From Blastococcus tunisiensis (GTDB lineage: Bacteria; Actinomycetota; Actinomycetes; Mycobacteriales; Geodermatophilaceae): a stretch of DNA of 64,000 nt. Made by a program: the position numbers and the translations under genes. The notes beneath the pieces are model-generated. The model worked only from the letters and a program-made list of their open reading frames with translations, was not told the origin of the DNA and searched no databases. Positions 41,549 through 53,343 of this stretch are shown piece after piece (positions within the stretch are counted from its first letter, which is position 1; each line of letters begins with the position of its first letter). The stretch is taken from contig NZ_FOND01000002.1 in assembly GCF_900112815.1 (NCBI RefSeq), positions 152,551 through 216,550 of the forward strand. Direction: 5' to 3'.

Positions 41549-41613
41549 GGCGCGTCTTCCCTCACCGCACACCGTGGGGGAGGACGCGCCACGATCAGGT
41601 CACCTGATCGTGG
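41549..41613. terminator. composite hairpin module (copy 1)
   Basis: A 36-nt hairpin at 41552-41587 (GCGTC..TCCC stem, CGCACACC loop region) is followed by the perfect inverted repeat CCACGATCAGGT-C-ACCTGATCGTGG at 41589-41613. It lies between the convergent stops of the binding protein and the DUF1684 gene. The 36-nt part recurs with one mismatch at 53371-53406. Confidence 0.8.
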
Positions 41614-41631
41614 CCGGGGCCGCCGAGGGGG

Positions 41632-42240
41632 TCAGCCGTACCAGCCACCGGGGGGCAGCTGCTCCCCGGCGGCGACCGGCGTCGCGACCCGGTTGCCGTC
41701 GGGCGCAAGGGGGCAGGACCAGCGCGGGTCGTAGGTGCACGACGGGTGGTAGGCGAAGTTGAGGTCGACCACCAGCCGGGCACCGTCCCCACCCAGATCG
41801 GCGCCCTTCACGGTGTCGAGCAGGTAGCGGCCGCCGCCGTAGGTGCTCTCCCCGGCCGTCCCGTCGCGCAGGGGCAGGAACACGCCGCCGCCGTAGCCGC
41901 CCAGCCACCAGACGTCGACGCGGCCGACGTCCCCCAGCCCGACGGTGCCGATCCGGTCGAGCAGCACGGTGCCGTCGGCGGCCGTCGGGACCTCCAGCCG
42001 GACCGGGGGCGCCGGCTCCAGCGTCGCCTCGAACCGCAGCGCCGGGTCGTATCCGGCGTAGGGGAGGCCGCGGAACGACGCCCGAGCCGCCTCGTCGAGG
42101 GGTGAGTCCGGGTGGGTGGCGAACAGCTCGTCGCGGCCGTCGCGCCAGGTCCGCCAGCCGGTCTCCGGATCGGCGGCCGACCGTGCGGTGGCATACAGCG
42201 CGGTCACCTGGCGGCGCCATCCGAGCAGGGTGAGGGTCAC
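41632..42240 (-). CDS. DUF1684 family protein
   Basis: A 202-residue cytosolic protein of the DUF1684 family (PF07920). Family blocks are visible: THPDSPL followed by YAGYDPALRF in the N-terminal half, the LPLRDGTAGESTYGGGRYL segment, and the DLNFAYHPSC...CPLAPDGNR region near the C-terminus. Start GTG 42240. Function unknown. It is divergent from the coiled-coil membrane protein gene by about 90 bp. A composite hairpin follows the stop. Confidence 0.85.
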   Translation of the reverse strand: MTLTLLGWRRQVTALYATARSAADPETGWRTWRDGRDELFATHPDSPLDEAARASFRGLPYAGYDPALRFEATLEPAPPVRLEVPTAADGTVLLDRIGTVGLGDVGRVDVWWLGGYGGGVFLPLRDGTAGESTYGGGRYLLDTVKGADLGGDGARLVVDLNFAYHPSCTYDPRWSCPLAPDGNRVATPVAAGEQLPPGGWYG

Positions 42241-42333
42241 CGCGCCACTGTCGCAGCAGACGTCGGCGACAGCTCGGTCACGGCGGGTGATTTCTGCCCG
42301 GAGGACGGCGCGTTCCGCCGCTACGCTGGGGCC

Positions 42334-43941
42334 ATGCCGCTGCGCGAGGACGACGTCGCTGCGCGCACCGGTGTCCCCCCGCGCCGGATCCTGCTCCAGG
42401 CCGGCGGGTTCGTGCTCGCGCTGGCCGCGACGCTCGCGGTCTTCCTCACCGACAACCCGCAGGTCCTCAGGCTGGCGGTCGTGGGTGTGGCCTGGGCGTT
42501 CGTCCTCGCCACGGTCGCGGCGTCCTCGCGGTCGGCCGACCGTGCGGCGGCGCGGGCCCGGGAGGACCGGCTCCGCCAGGCATACGAGCACGAGCTCGAC
42601 CTCGAGGCGGCCGGCCGCCGCGAGCACGAGCTGGAGCTCGAGGCGGAGCTCCGCCGCGAGGCGCAGGAGTCGATGCGGGCGGAGCTGGACGCGCTGCGCC
42701 ACGAACTCGCCGGCCTGACCGGCCTGCGCGACGAGGTCGCCCGGGTCGCCGGGCTGCGCACCGACCTCGCCGCGCTGTCGGCCCTGCGCGACGAGGTGGC
42801 CCGGGTCGCCGCCCTGCGGGACGACGTCGCGGCGCTGACCGGACTGCGTCAGGAGCTGGGCCAGCTGGCCGAGCTGCGCGACGACATGGGCCGGCTGCGC
42901 CAGGAGCTCACCGAGCAGCTGTCCAGCGAGATGCTGGTCGAGCGGATCGTCATGCGCACCCAGGCCAGCCGGCTGACCTCCGACGTGCAGGACGCGCCCG
43001 GGCGGGCGCTCGACGCGGGCCGGTGGAACGAGGAGTCGCCGCCGCGGGAGCTGACCGGCGGCTGGCCGGCCGTCCGGCTCGACGAGCCACGGGAGACCCG
43101 CCAGTTCGAGCAGGTGCGCGTCGAGCGCACCGTCCGTCCGCCGCTGCCGCCCCTGCCCGTCCCGCCGGTGGCCCGGCCGGTGCCGGCGCCGTCCTGGCGG
43201 CCGAGCTGGGAATCCGGGCCCGACCGCGCCCGGGAGGCGCCGGGGACCTCGGCGTGGGGGTCACTGCCGTCGCCGTCGCGGGAAACGCCCGCGGCCTCGG
43301 CGTGGGAGTCGCCCGCGACGTCCTCGTGGGAGCCGCCCGCGACCTCCGCATGGGAGCCGGTGCGCCCGCCGGAGGCGTGGTCCGGCCCGGCCGAGCACCG
43401 CTGGGCCCCCGCCCCTCTGGACGAGGACACGCCGCTGTGGTCGGCGACCGCGCACGACACCGCCGAGAACACCCGCCACGACGCCGCACCGCCGACGACG
43501 TCCTTCCCGCTGGCGGCTCCCGCCGCCGGGAACCGGCCCGCCCCGGTGCCCCCGGCGTCGACGCCCGAGCCGCTGCCCTCACCGCTGGAGTGGCTCGCCG
43601 CCCGGTCGATGATCGACGCCGAGCCGACGTCGTCCCGCCCCGAGGTGCCGCCGCGTCGGCGCCGTGGTGACGAGCCGGTCGGGGACCCGGCCGTCGCGCG
43701 GACCACCCAGCGCCCGGCCGTCCGGGCCGACCCGCCGGTCCGGATCGACGACCGCGGCGGCTACCGCGTCGCCGTCCCCGCGGAACCGCCGGCCGGCCCG
43801 CCGCCCGCGCAGGAGAAGCGGCTGGCCGACATCCTGGCCGAGAACGGCGTCAGCCCCGCGACCGGGGGACGGCGCCGGCGCCGCTACCGCGACGACGACG
43901 AGTCCGACGACGTCCTCGCCCGGGTGCTGGGGAACGGCTGA
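42334..43941 (+). CDS. membrane protein with decad-repeat coiled coil and Trp/Pro-rich region (DUF6779-like)
   Basis: A 535-residue protein. Two hydrophobic helices (about residues 19-36 and 45-64) anchor it. Residues 70-205 are charged helix, and within it residues 121-190 are seven consecutive 10-residue repeats of pattern LRxExxxLxx. A low-complexity Pro/Ser part follows, with SAWE/SSWEP repeats near 300-350, and a conserved-looking tail RLADILAENGVSP then basic RRRRR and acidic DDDESDD. The layout resembles actinobacterial proteins annotated DUF6779; function unknown, possibly cell-envelope or division scaffolding. Start ATG 42334. Confidence 0.75.
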   Translation: MPLREDDVAARTGVPPRRILLQAGGFVLALAATLAVFLTDNPQVLRLAVVGVAWAFVLATVAASSRSADRAAARAREDRLRQAYEHELDLEAAGRREHELELEAELRREAQESMRAELDALRHELAGLTGLRDEVARVAGLRTDLAALSALRDEVARVAALRDDVAALTGLRQELGQLAELRDDMGRLRQELTEQLSSEMLVERIVMRTQASRLTSDVQDAPGRALDAGRWNEESPPRELTGGWPAVRLDEPRETRQFEQVRVERTVRPPLPPLPVPPVARPVPAPSWRPSWESGPDRAREAPGTSAWGSLPSPSRETPAASAWESPATSSWEPPATSAWEPVRPPEAWSGPAEHRWAPAPLDEDTPLWSATAHDTAENTRHDAAPPTTSFPLAAPAAGNRPAPVPPASTPEPLPSPLEWLAARSMIDAEPTSSRPEVPPRRRRGDEPVGDPAVARTTQRPAVRADPPVRIDDRGGYRVAVPAEPPAGPPPAQEKRLADILAENGVSPATGGRRRRRYRDDDESDDVLARVLGNG

Positions 43942-43944
43942 GCG

Positions 43945-44685
43945 TCACCGCCCGCGCGAGAGCCGCCCGCCGTCGAGCACCAGGGTCTGCCCGGTGACCC
44001 AGCCGGCACCCTCGCCCAGCAGGTAGGCCGCTGCCTCGCCCACGTCCGCGGGGACGCCGAGCCGGCCGGCCGGGTACTCGGCGGCCACCTCCTCCTCGCG
44101 GCCCTCGTACAGGGCGCCGGCGAAGCGGGTCTTCACCACGGCCGGCGCCACCGCGTTCACCCGCACCGTCGGCCCCAGTTCGACCGCCAGCTGGGTGGTC
44201 AGGTTGATCACCGCCGCCTTGCTGACGCCGTAGGCGCCGATGTTCTCCGACGACCGGAGCCCGGCGACCGACGCCACGAACAGCACCGATCCGCCGTGCT
44301 CGGCCATCCACGCCCGCCACGCCTCCTGCACCAGCCCGAGCGAGGAGACGACGTTGGTGTCGAGGATCTTGCGGAAGGCGTCGAGCTCGAGATCGACCAT
44401 CGGGCCGTAGACGGGGTTCACCCCGACGTTGCCGACCAGCATGTCCAGGCTGCCGAAGGTCTCGACGGCCGTGCGCACCGCCTCGGCCCGGTGGTGGGGA
44501 TCGCCGGCGTGGCCGGCCACCGCGACGGCGACCTCCGGCCCGCCCAGCGCCGCGACCGCCTCGGCGAGCGCCTCGGGCTTGCGCGCGGTGACCACGACCC
44601 GCGCCCCCCGGGCGACCAGGCTCTGCGCGATCGCCAGCCCGATGCCCCGGCTCCCACCGGTCACCAGCGCCGTCCGTCCGTCCAT
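43945..44685 (-). CDS. SDR family oxidoreductase
   Basis: A 246-residue short-chain dehydrogenase/reductase. The cofactor motif TGGSRGIG is at residues 9-16, NVG replaces the usual NAG after strand 4, and the catalytic set is Ser in [11 protein letters not shown] with YGVSK (Tyr, Lys). Arg in [10 protein letters not shown] suggests NADPH preference. The C-terminal [11 protein letters not shown] is classical. Start ATG 44685; GTG 44694 would add three residues. Substrate unknown. It is convergent with the coiled-coil gene, with 3 bases between stops. Confidence 0.9.
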   Translation of the reverse strand: MDGRTALVTGGSRGIGLAIAQSLVARGARVVVTARKPEALAEAVAALGGPEVAVAVAGHAGDPHHRAEAVRTAVETFGSLDMLVGNVGVNPVYGPMVDLELDAFRKILDTNVVSSLGLVQEAWRAWMAEHGGSVLFVASVAGLRSSENIGAYGVSKAAVINLTTQLAVELGPTVRVNAVAPAVVKTRFAGALYEGREEEVAAEYPAGRLGVPADVGEAAAYLLGEGAGWVTGQTLVLDGGRLSRGR

Positions 44686-45008
44686 CGTGCCCACGCCGTA
44701 CTCCTGTTCTCCGTCTGCCTGTTCTCCGTCTGCCGGGCCGCCCACGCTAGGGGGCGGGCATGCCACCCCTCCGGGTGGTCCGGGGGCGGGGGTGAGGCAG
44801 GACACAGCCGTCAGACGTTGCGGGCGGCCTCCGACCGGACACAGACTCGCCTTCGGCGGTCCACCTGCGCGACACATCCGGTTGCAGCGGAGCGGCGCCG
44901 CCGGCACGACCCGCACGCCGCACCACCCGCACGACCCCGAGCGGCCTCCAACGGAGGAGGCCACAGACGTCCGGTACCCGTCAGGGACTGGAACGAGAGG
45001 GTGCACCG
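44686..45008. other. 323-bp gene-free divergent region before the pantothenate cluster
   Basis: It separates the SDR gene from the DUF2520 gene. It contains a perfect 15-bp tandem repeat TGTTCTCCGTCTGCC (44705-44719 and 44720-44734) just upstream of the SDR start and a 7-bp stem hairpin GGCCTCC/GGAGGCC at 44943-44962 about 50 bases before the DUF2520 start. No gene or clear promoter hexamers recognised. Confidence 0.6.
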
Positions 45009-45956
45009 ATGCCTGCTGCCCGCAGGAACAGTCGCGCCGGCCTGCCGCCGGCCGCCGCAGCCCCGGCCCGCCTCCGCGTGGGCGTCATCGGCGCCGGGCG
45101 CGTCGGCTCCGTGCTCGGCGCGGCGCTCACCGCCGCCGGCCACGACGTCGTCGCCGCCTCCGGCCTGTCCACCGCCTCCGCCGAGCGCGCCGCCCGCTCG
45201 CTGCCCGGCGTCCCGCTCGTGCCGGCCGACGAGGTGGTCGCCGCCTCCGACCTGGTCGTGCTGGCCGTGCCGGACGACATCCTCGGCGGCCTGGTCTCCG
45301 GTCTGGCCGAGACCGGCGCCTGGCGACCGGGGCAGCTGGCCTTCCACACCTCCGGTGCCCACGGGCTCGCCGTGCTGGCCCCCGCGGAGCAGGCCGGGGT
45401 CCTCCCGCTGGCCCTGCACCCCGCCATGACCTTCTCCGGCGCCCCCGAGGACGCCGACCGGCTGGTGGGTGCCCCGTTCGGCGTCACCAGCCGCCCGGAG
45501 TACCGGGCGGTCGCCGAGACCCTCGTGCTGGAGATGGGCGGAGAGCCCTTCTTCGTCGCCGAGGAGGACCGGCGGCTCTACCACGCAGCCCTGGTCACCG
45601 GTGCCAACCACCTGGTCACCCTCGTCGCCGAGGCGGCCGACCTGCTGCGGACGGCGGGAGTCGGCGACCCGGCCCGCGTGCTCGGGCCGCTGCTCACCGC
45701 CGCGCTCGACAACGGGCTCCGCCGGGGCGACCGCGGGCTCACCGGCCCGGTCAGCCGCGGGGACGTCGGCACGGTCCGCGACCACCTGGAGACCCTCGCC
45801 GAGCGGGCGCCGGACGCGGTCGGGGCCTACGTGGCCATGGCGCGGCGGACCACCGAGCGCGCGCTGGCCGCCGGCCGGCTGAAGCGGCACGAGGGCGCCC
45901 CCCTCCTGGACCTGCTGCAGACGGCGCACGACGAGGACACGGCGGGCTCGCGGTGA
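45009..45956 (+). CDS. DUF2520 Rossmann-fold protein
   Basis: A 315-residue protein with an N-terminal NAD(P)-binding Rossmann domain ([17 protein letters not shown] near residues 24-40, then [13 protein letters not shown]) and a C-terminal helical DUF2520 domain with HPAMTFSG and [15 protein letters not shown]. The family resembles ketopantoate or pyrroline-carboxylate reductases. Its fixed position before panC in actinobacteria makes a ketopantoate reductase-like role attractive but unproven. Start ATG 45009; the stop overlaps panC by GTGA. Confidence 0.88.
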   Translation: MPAARRNSRAGLPPAAAAPARLRVGVIGAGRVGSVLGAALTAAGHDVVAASGLSTASAERAARSLPGVPLVPADEVVAASDLVVLAVPDDILGGLVSGLAETGAWRPGQLAFHTSGAHGLAVLAPAEQAGVLPLALHPAMTFSGAPEDADRLVGAPFGVTSRPEYRAVAETLVLEMGGEPFFVAEEDRRLYHAALVTGANHLVTLVAEAADLLRTAGVGDPARVLGPLLTAALDNGLRRGDRGLTGPVSRGDVGTVRDHLETLAERAPDAVGAYVAMARRTTERALAAGRLKRHEGAPLLDLLQTAHDEDTAGSR

Positions 45957-46807
45957 CCGCCGTCATGGCACCTGCCGTCGTCGAGACCGCCGCAGACCTC
46001 CGCCGGCTGCTCGCCCACCTGCCCGCGCCGGTCGCGCTCGTCCCGACCATGGGCGCCCTGCACGAGGGGCACCGCGCCCTGGTGCGCGCCGCCCGCGGGC
46101 GCGCGGCCACCGTCGTCGTCTCGGTCTTCGTCAACCCGACCCAGTTCGGCCCCGGCGAGGACTTCGACCGCTACCCGCGCACCTGGGACGCCGACCTGGC
46201 GGCGCTGGCCGAGGAGGGCGCCGACGTCGTCTTCCACCCGCCCGTCGAGGAGGTCTATCCGCCCGGCGCGGTGGGCGTGACCGTCGACCCGGGCCCGCTG
46301 GGGTCGGTCCTCGAGGGCGCCGTCCGCCCGGGGCACTTCGCCGGCGTCCTCACCGTCGTCGCCAAGCTGTTCGGCCTGGTCCGGCCCGATCTCGCGCTCT
46401 TCGGCGAGAAGGACTACCAGCAGCTCACGCTGATCCGGGCGATGACCCGGGAACTGGCGCTGCCGGTCGAGGTGGTCGGGGTGCCCACGGTCCGCGAGGA
46501 CGACGGCCTGGCGCTGTCCAGCCGCAACCGCTACCTCGACCCGGAGCAGCGGGCGGCCGCGGCCACGATCTCGGCCGCCCTGCGCGCCGGAGCCGCCGCC
46601 GCGCCGGAGGGTGCCGACGCGGTCCTGGCCGCCGCCGGCGCCGTGCTCGCCGAGCGGCCGGAACTGCTCCAGGACTACCTCGAACTCACCGATACCGATC
46701 TGGGGCCGGCACCTGACGCGGGCACCGCCCGCCTGCTGGTCGCGGTCCGCGCCGGCTCGACCCGACTCCTCGACAACATCGCGATCCAGCTGGGAGAGAC
46801 CCGATGA
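45953..46807 (+). CDS. panC: pantoate--beta-alanine ligase
   Basis: A 284-residue ATP-dependent ligase that makes pantothenate via pantoyl-adenylate. The HIGH-like signature [38 protein letters not shown] and the KMSKS-like ALSSRNRYL are all present. Start GTG 45953 overlaps the DUF2520 gene. Its stop overlaps the ATG of panD, so the two steps of pantothenate synthesis are translationally coupled. Confidence 0.96.
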   Translation: MTAVMAPAVVETAADLRRLLAHLPAPVALVPTMGALHEGHRALVRAARGRAATVVVSVFVNPTQFGPGEDFDRYPRTWDADLAALAEEGADVVFHPPVEEVYPPGAVGVTVDPGPLGSVLEGAVRPGHFAGVLTVVAKLFGLVRPDLALFGEKDYQQLTLIRAMTRELALPVEVVGVPTVREDDGLALSSRNRYLDPEQRAAAATISAALRAGAAAAPEGADAVLAAAGAVLAERPELLQDYLELTDTDLGPAPDAGTARLLVAVRAGSTRLLDNIAIQLGETR

Positions 46808-47307
46808 TGCGCACGATGCTCAAGTCCAAGATCCACCGCGCCACGGTCACCCAGGCCGACCTGCACTACGTGGGCTCGGTGACGGTCGACGAGGACCTGC
46901 TCGACGCCGCCGACCTGCTGCCCGGCGAGCAGGTGGCGATCGTCGACATCACCAACGGCGCGCGGCTGGAGACCTACGTGATCCCGGGCGAGCGGGGGAC
47001 CGGCGTCATCGGGATCAACGGTGCGGCCGCCCACCTCGTGCACCCCGGCGACATGGTCATCCTGATCAGCTACGGCGTCATGGACGAGACCGAGGCCAAG
47101 AGCTACCTCCCCAAGGTGGTGCACGTCGACGCCGCGAACCGCGTCGTCGAGCTGGGCGCCGACCCGTCGGCCCCCGTGCCCGGCGCCGAGGACCAGCGGC
47201 GCAGCCCGTCGACAGCTTCCGACTTCCGGCCTCGTCCCGGGTTCCCTCGCGAGCGTGCGAGCGGAGGGGGGGACGAGGTCCTTCCACTCGGCGTACCGAT
47301 CCGGTGA
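46804..47307 (+). CDS. panD: aspartate 1-decarboxylase with repeat-encoded C-terminal extension
   Basis: A 167-residue pyruvoyl enzyme precursor making beta-alanine for panC. Self-processing occurs at Gly24-Ser25 in HYVGSVT, exactly the canonical numbering. The catalytic Tyr58 region and [12 protein letters not shown] are conserved. Residues beyond about 130 ([15 protein letters not shown] onward) extend past the usual end and are encoded by a dispersed intergenic repeat (see 47238-47300), so the tail is probably disordered. Start ATG 46804 overlaps panC. Confidence 0.95.
   Translation: MMRTMLKSKIHRATVTQADLHYVGSVTVDEDLLDAADLLPGEQVAIVDITNGARLETYVIPGERGTGVIGINGAAAHLVHPGDMVILISYGVMDETEAKSYLPKVVHVDAANRVVELGADPSAPVPGAEDQRRSPSTASDFRPRPGFPRERASGGGDEVLPLGVPIR
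47238..47300 (+). repeat. dispersed GAGGTCCT repeat, copy inside panD
   Basis: The sequence GAGCGTGCGAGCGGAGG...GACGAGGTCCTTCCACTCGGCGTACCGA resembles sequences at 29475-29519 and 50239-50279. It lies at the 3' end of panD and includes the last codons and stop region. Confidence 0.65.
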
Positions 47308-47310
47308 GCC

Positions 47311-48096
47311 GTGCTGCTCACCGTTGACGTCGGCAACAGCCAGACCGTCCTGGCCACCTTCGACGGGGCGGAGCGGGTCAGCTGCTGGCGCGTCACCACG
47401 TCGCCGCGCGCGACGTCGGACGAGCTGCGGATGCTCTGGCGCGGGCTGCTGCGCGACACCGAGGTCACCGGGGTGGCCGCCTGCTCCACGGTCCCGGCCC
47501 TGCAGCCGGCGCTGCGCCAGCTGCTGGACTCCCTCGAGGTGCCGGTCGTGCTCATCGGCCCCGGCGTGCGCACCGGCGTCCCGCTGCACGTGGACAACCC
47601 GCGCGAGGTCGGCGCCGACCGCGTGGTGACGGCCCTGGCCGCGCACGAGCTGTTCGGCCGCTGGCCGGACGGCCGCGGCCGTCCGGTCGTGGTCGTGGAC
47701 TTCGGGACGTCGACCAACGTCGACGCCGTGGGGCCCGACGGGCAGTTCCTCGGCGGAGCCCTGGCGCCCGGTGTGGAGGTCAGCCTGGAGGCGCTGGCCA
47801 CCCGCGCGGCCCAGCTGCGGTCGGTCGAGCTCACCGTCCCGCCCCAGGCCATCGGGAAGAACACCGTCGCCGCGCTCCAGTCGGGCCTGGTGCTCGGGTT
47901 CGCCGGCCTGGTGGACGGGCTGGTGGCCCGGATCGCCGCGGAGATCGTCGGCCAGTTCGGCGCCGCCCCGGTCGTGGTGGCCACCGGCGGGCTCGCCCCG
48001 CTGGTCGTCGACAGCTGCCGCTCGGTCGGCGAGCGCGAGCCGGACCTCACCGTGCACGGCCTGCGGCTGGCCTTCGAACGGCAGCAGGCCCGGTAG
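47311..48096 (+). CDS. coaX: type III pantothenate kinase
   Basis: A 261-residue ASKHA-fold kinase that phosphorylates pantothenate, the committed step of CoA synthesis. [12 protein letters not shown] is the phosphate-binding loop, REVGADRVV and [11 protein letters not shown] hold the catalytic Asp and substrate contacts, and [15 protein letters not shown] is the pantothenate-binding region. CoaX is insensitive to CoA feedback in known examples. Start GTG 47311, 3 bases after panD, completing a panC-panD-coaX run. Confidence 0.94.
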   Translation: MLLTVDVGNSQTVLATFDGAERVSCWRVTTSPRATSDELRMLWRGLLRDTEVTGVAACSTVPALQPALRQLLDSLEVPVVLIGPGVRTGVPLHVDNPREVGADRVVTALAAHELFGRWPDGRGRPVVVVDFGTSTNVDAVGPDGQFLGGALAPGVEVSLEALATRAAQLRSVELTVPPQAIGKNTVAALQSGLVLGFAGLVDGLVARIAAEIVGQFGAAPVVVATGGLAPLVVDSCRSVGEREPDLTVHGLRLAFERQQAR

Positions 48097-48206
48097 TCGC
48101 TCGTCAGCCCCCCGTAGGCTCCGTGCTGCCCGGGGGAGCGTGCGAGCCCGGCCAATGGACAGAGCAGTGCTCGCGAACGGATCGACGAGCGCCAGCAAGG
48201 AGAACC

Positions 48207-49715
48207 GTGAGCGAGCAACCCCCTGGGCCACCGGACGACGAACTTCCCGAGCAGATGCGGGTCCGGCGGGCCAAGCTCGACCGGCTCCGGGAGAGCGGTG
48301 TCGACCCGTACCCGGTGACGGTGCCGCGCACGACGACGCTGGACGCCGTCCGCGCCGCGCACCCCGATCTCGAGCCGGACACGATGACCGGTGAGGTCGT
48401 CGGCGTCACCGGCCGGGTCATCTTCTCCCGCAACACCGGGAAGCTCTGCTTCGCCACCCTGCGCGAGGGCGACGCCGAGCTGCAGGTGATGCTCTCCCGC
48501 GACCGGGTGGGCGAGGACGCCCTGGCGGCCTGGAAGGCCGACGTCGACCTGGGTGACCACGTGCTGGTCACCGGCGAGGTCGGCACGTCGCGCCGTGGGG
48601 AGCTGTCGGTCTTCGCCGACGCGTGGCAGCTGACGTCGAAGGCGCTCCGGCCGCTGCCGGTGGCGCACAAGCCGATGAGCGAGGAGCTGCGGGTCCGCCG
48701 CCGCTACGTCGACCTGATCGTGCGCGACGAGGCCCGGCGCACCGTCCGCCAGCGGGCCACCGTGATGTCCACGCTGCGCGCCGGGCTGGGGGCCCGCGGA
48801 TATCTCGAGGTCGAGACACCGATGCTGCAGACGGTGCACGGCGGCGCCGCGGCGCGGCCGTTCCGGACGCACATGAACGCCTTCGACCTCGACCTCTATC
48901 TGCGCATTGCGCCCGAGTTGTTCCTCAAGCGGTGCATCGTGGGCGGCCTGGACCGGGTCTTCGAGATCAACCGGAACTTCCGCAACGAGGGCGCCGACAG
49001 CTCGCACTCCCCGGAGTTCGCGATGCTGGAGACCTATCAGGCCTATGCGGACTACCAGGTGATGGCGACGCTCACCCGCGAACTGATCCAGGAATGCTGC
49101 GCCGCGCTCTTCGGTGACCACGTCGCCCGGCACCACGACGGCACCGAGATCGACCTCTCGGGCGAGTGGCCGCAGGTGCCGCTCTACGACGTGGTGTCCG
49201 ACGCCGTGGGCGAGACCGTCACCCCCGAGACGCCGGTGGAGACGCTCCGGGCGATAGCCGCCCGGCACGACGTCGGGGTGGATCCCGCGTGGCTGCCCGG
49301 AAAGGTGGTCGAGGAGCTCTTCGAGGCGCTGGTCCAGGACACGCTGGAGGCGCCCACCTTCGTCGTCGACTACCCGCTGGACACCTCGCCGCTGACCCGG
49401 GCGCACCGCAGCCGGCCCGGGGTCGCCGAGAAGTGGGACCTCTACATCGGGGGGATCGAGCGGGCCACCGCGTACTCGGAGCTGGTCGACCCGGTGGTGC
49501 AGCGCGAGCGGTTCACCGCCCAGGCGGCGCTGGCCGCCGCCGGCGATCCCGAGGCGATGGCGCTCGACGAGGATTTCCTCGAGGCGCTGGAGTACGGCAT
49601 GCCCCCGACGGGCGGTATGGGTATGGGGATGGACCGGTTGATGATGACGCTCACCGGTCTGGGAATCCGCGAGACCATCCTCTTCCCGCTGGTCAGGCCT
49701 ATTTCTGCGCAGTAA
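48207..49715 (+). CDS. lysS: lysyl-tRNA synthetase, class II
   Basis: A 502-residue class II synthetase. The N-terminal OB fold ([19 protein letters not shown]) binds the anticodon; class II motif 1 is [10 protein letters not shown], motif 2 is [11 protein letters not shown], and motif 3 is [11 protein letters not shown]. Start GTG 48207 is set by AAGGAG at 48197-48202; an upstream GTG at 48123 lacks a site. It follows coaX after about 110 bp and precedes lsr2, a conserved actinobacterial order. Confidence 0.96.
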   Translation: MSEQPPGPPDDELPEQMRVRRAKLDRLRESGVDPYPVTVPRTTTLDAVRAAHPDLEPDTMTGEVVGVTGRVIFSRNTGKLCFATLREGDAELQVMLSRDRVGEDALAAWKADVDLGDHVLVTGEVGTSRRGELSVFADAWQLTSKALRPLPVAHKPMSEELRVRRRYVDLIVRDEARRTVRQRATVMSTLRAGLGARGYLEVETPMLQTVHGGAAARPFRTHMNAFDLDLYLRIAPELFLKRCIVGGLDRVFEINRNFRNEGADSSHSPEFAMLETYQAYADYQVMATLTRELIQECCAALFGDHVARHHDGTEIDLSGEWPQVPLYDVVSDAVGETVTPETPVETLRAIAARHDVGVDPAWLPGKVVEELFEALVQDTLEAPTFVVDYPLDTSPLTRAHRSRPGVAEKWDLYIGGIERATAYSELVDPVVQRERFTAQAALAAAGDPEAMALDEDFLEALEYGMPPTGGMGMGMDRLMMTLTGLGIRETILFPLVRPISAQ

Positions 49716-49775
49716 TAGGGGCGCCTGGAACGAGCCTGGGCAGTTTCCCTTTCCTCGCGCACGCCGCCGTCTGTG

Positions 49776-49781
49776 CATAAT
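49776..49781 (+). promoter_or_regulatory. candidate -10 hexamer upstream of lsr2
   Basis: CATAAT is the best -10-like hexamer in an unusually AT-richer stretch (49760-49860) between lysS and lsr2. No convincing -35 was found; TTGACG at 49830 may belong to a second start. Confidence 0.3.
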
Positions 49782-49872
49782 GGCACTCGGGTGTGATGTA
49801 ATGGCGCGCGTCGTCGTCCCGGCGACAATTGACGTCAGGCCTTCGGGTCGCGGTGAAAAGTGAGGAACACGA

Positions 49873-50217
49873 ATGGCGCGCAAGGTTCAGGTCATCCTGA
49901 GCGATGACCTCGACGAGAACCTGCCGGCCGACGAGACGGTGAGCTTCTCCCTCGACGGCACCTCCTACGAGATCGACCTGGCGGAGAAGAACGCCCAGGA
50001 GATGCGCGACGCCTTCTCCCGCTACGTCTCGGCCGCCCGCAAGGTGGGCCGCGGCACCCGCGCGACCGGGAGCGGCCGCGGCCGTTCCACCGGCGGCCGG
50101 ATGGACCGCGAGCAGGCCGGTGCCATCCGCGACTGGGCCCGCAAGAACGGTCACGCCGTCAGCGACCGCGGCCGCATCCCGGCCAGCGTCGTCGAGGCCT
50201 ACGAGGCCGCGCACTGA
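49873..50217 (+). CDS. lsr2: Lsr2 nucleoid-associated silencing protein
   Basis: A 114-residue xenogeneic silencer (H-NS analogue) that bridges AT-rich DNA. The N-terminal dimerisation domain is [12 protein letters not shown] through [13 protein letters not shown]; the C-terminal DNA-binding domain holds the AT-hook-like [18 protein letters not shown], whose RGR core inserts into the minor groove. A Gly/Arg/Ser linker separates them. Start ATG 49873 with GAGGAA upstream. The AT-richer leader could allow autoregulation, as Lsr2 prefers such DNA; that is inference. Confidence 0.96.
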   Translation: MARKVQVILSDDLDENLPADETVSFSLDGTSYEIDLAEKNAQEMRDAFSRYVSAARKVGRGTRATGSGRGRSTGGRMDREQAGAIRDWARKNGHAVSDRGRIPASVVEAYEAAH

Positions 50218-50688
50218 GGCCTTGTGCGGAGGCTCGGCCCGAGCTTGCGAGGGCTGAGAGGCGCGAGGTCCTTCCGCCCGTCCTCCTCACCCTTCGCACG
50301 CTCAGGGCGAGCCTCTGGACGGGGCCGCTCCATCGCGTCACCCGTGTGACGTCTGGGGCGCCCGCGCGTGTCTGCGCGCCGAACGGCCCGGTTCCCGGTA
50401 TGGGGACCGGGCCGTCGTCGTCCCCGTGCCCGTGCGCCCGGCGTCGCGGCGCCTCCACCTGGGCCGATCGGCGCGTCCGCTGACGGCGTAACCGGCCCGG
50501 AACACCCGTCGTCCACCATCGGTTGGACCGGACAGCCACCCACCGTCCCCGTGCACTCACGACAGGACGGCGTGGTCCGCGACTACAGTGGAAAGACCGG
50601 TGCCCCCAGCGCCGACGGATGTCGGGTGCTCCTTCCCCAGACCAGGGAAGGGCAGTGCCGGACCAGCCGGTCGAAGGAGAAGCAGCAG
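50218..50688. other. 471-bp gene-free region between lsr2 and clpC
   Basis: It contains the third member of a dispersed GAGGTCCTTCC repeat (about 50239-50279), a strong hairpin ACGGCCCGGT/ACCGGGCCGT at 50383-50415 that probably ends lsr2 transcription, and a possible clpC -10 TACAGT at 50584-50589 giving a leader of about 95 nt. No CIRCE (TTAGCACTC-N9-GAGTGCTAA) element and no clear ClgR site were seen. Confidence 0.6.
50383..50415 (+). terminator. hairpin downstream of lsr2
   Basis: A 10-bp perfect stem with a further CCC/GGG pairing inside the loop, followed by CGTCGTCC. Located 165 bases after the lsr2 stop and before the candidate clpC promoter. Confidence 0.65.
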
Positions 50689-53223
<2,535 letters not shown>

Positions 53224-53231
53224 CAGGAGGC

Positions 53232-53323
53232 CCCGTTCAGGGCTCACCCCTCGCACGCCCGGGGTGAGCCATCCGAACGGGCCGCGACAGGGGCCGCTCC
53301 CACCACACGGTGGGGGCGGCCCC
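53232..53323 (+). terminator. two tandem terminator hairpins after clpC
   Basis: The first (53232-53281) has a 10-bp stem GGCTCACCCC/GGGGTGAGCC enclosed by CCCGTTC/GAACGGG. The second (53290-53323) pairs GGGGCCGC and CCCACC with GGTGGG and GCGGCCCC around an ACAC loop, followed by TTCGTCG. Confidence 0.85.
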
Positions 53324-53343
53324 TTCGTCGTCCCCGGGCCCCC

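Noticed and set aside
50218-50688. CIRCE heat-shock operator upstream of clpC
   Set aside because: No TTAGCACTC/GAGTGCTAA inverted repeat is present.
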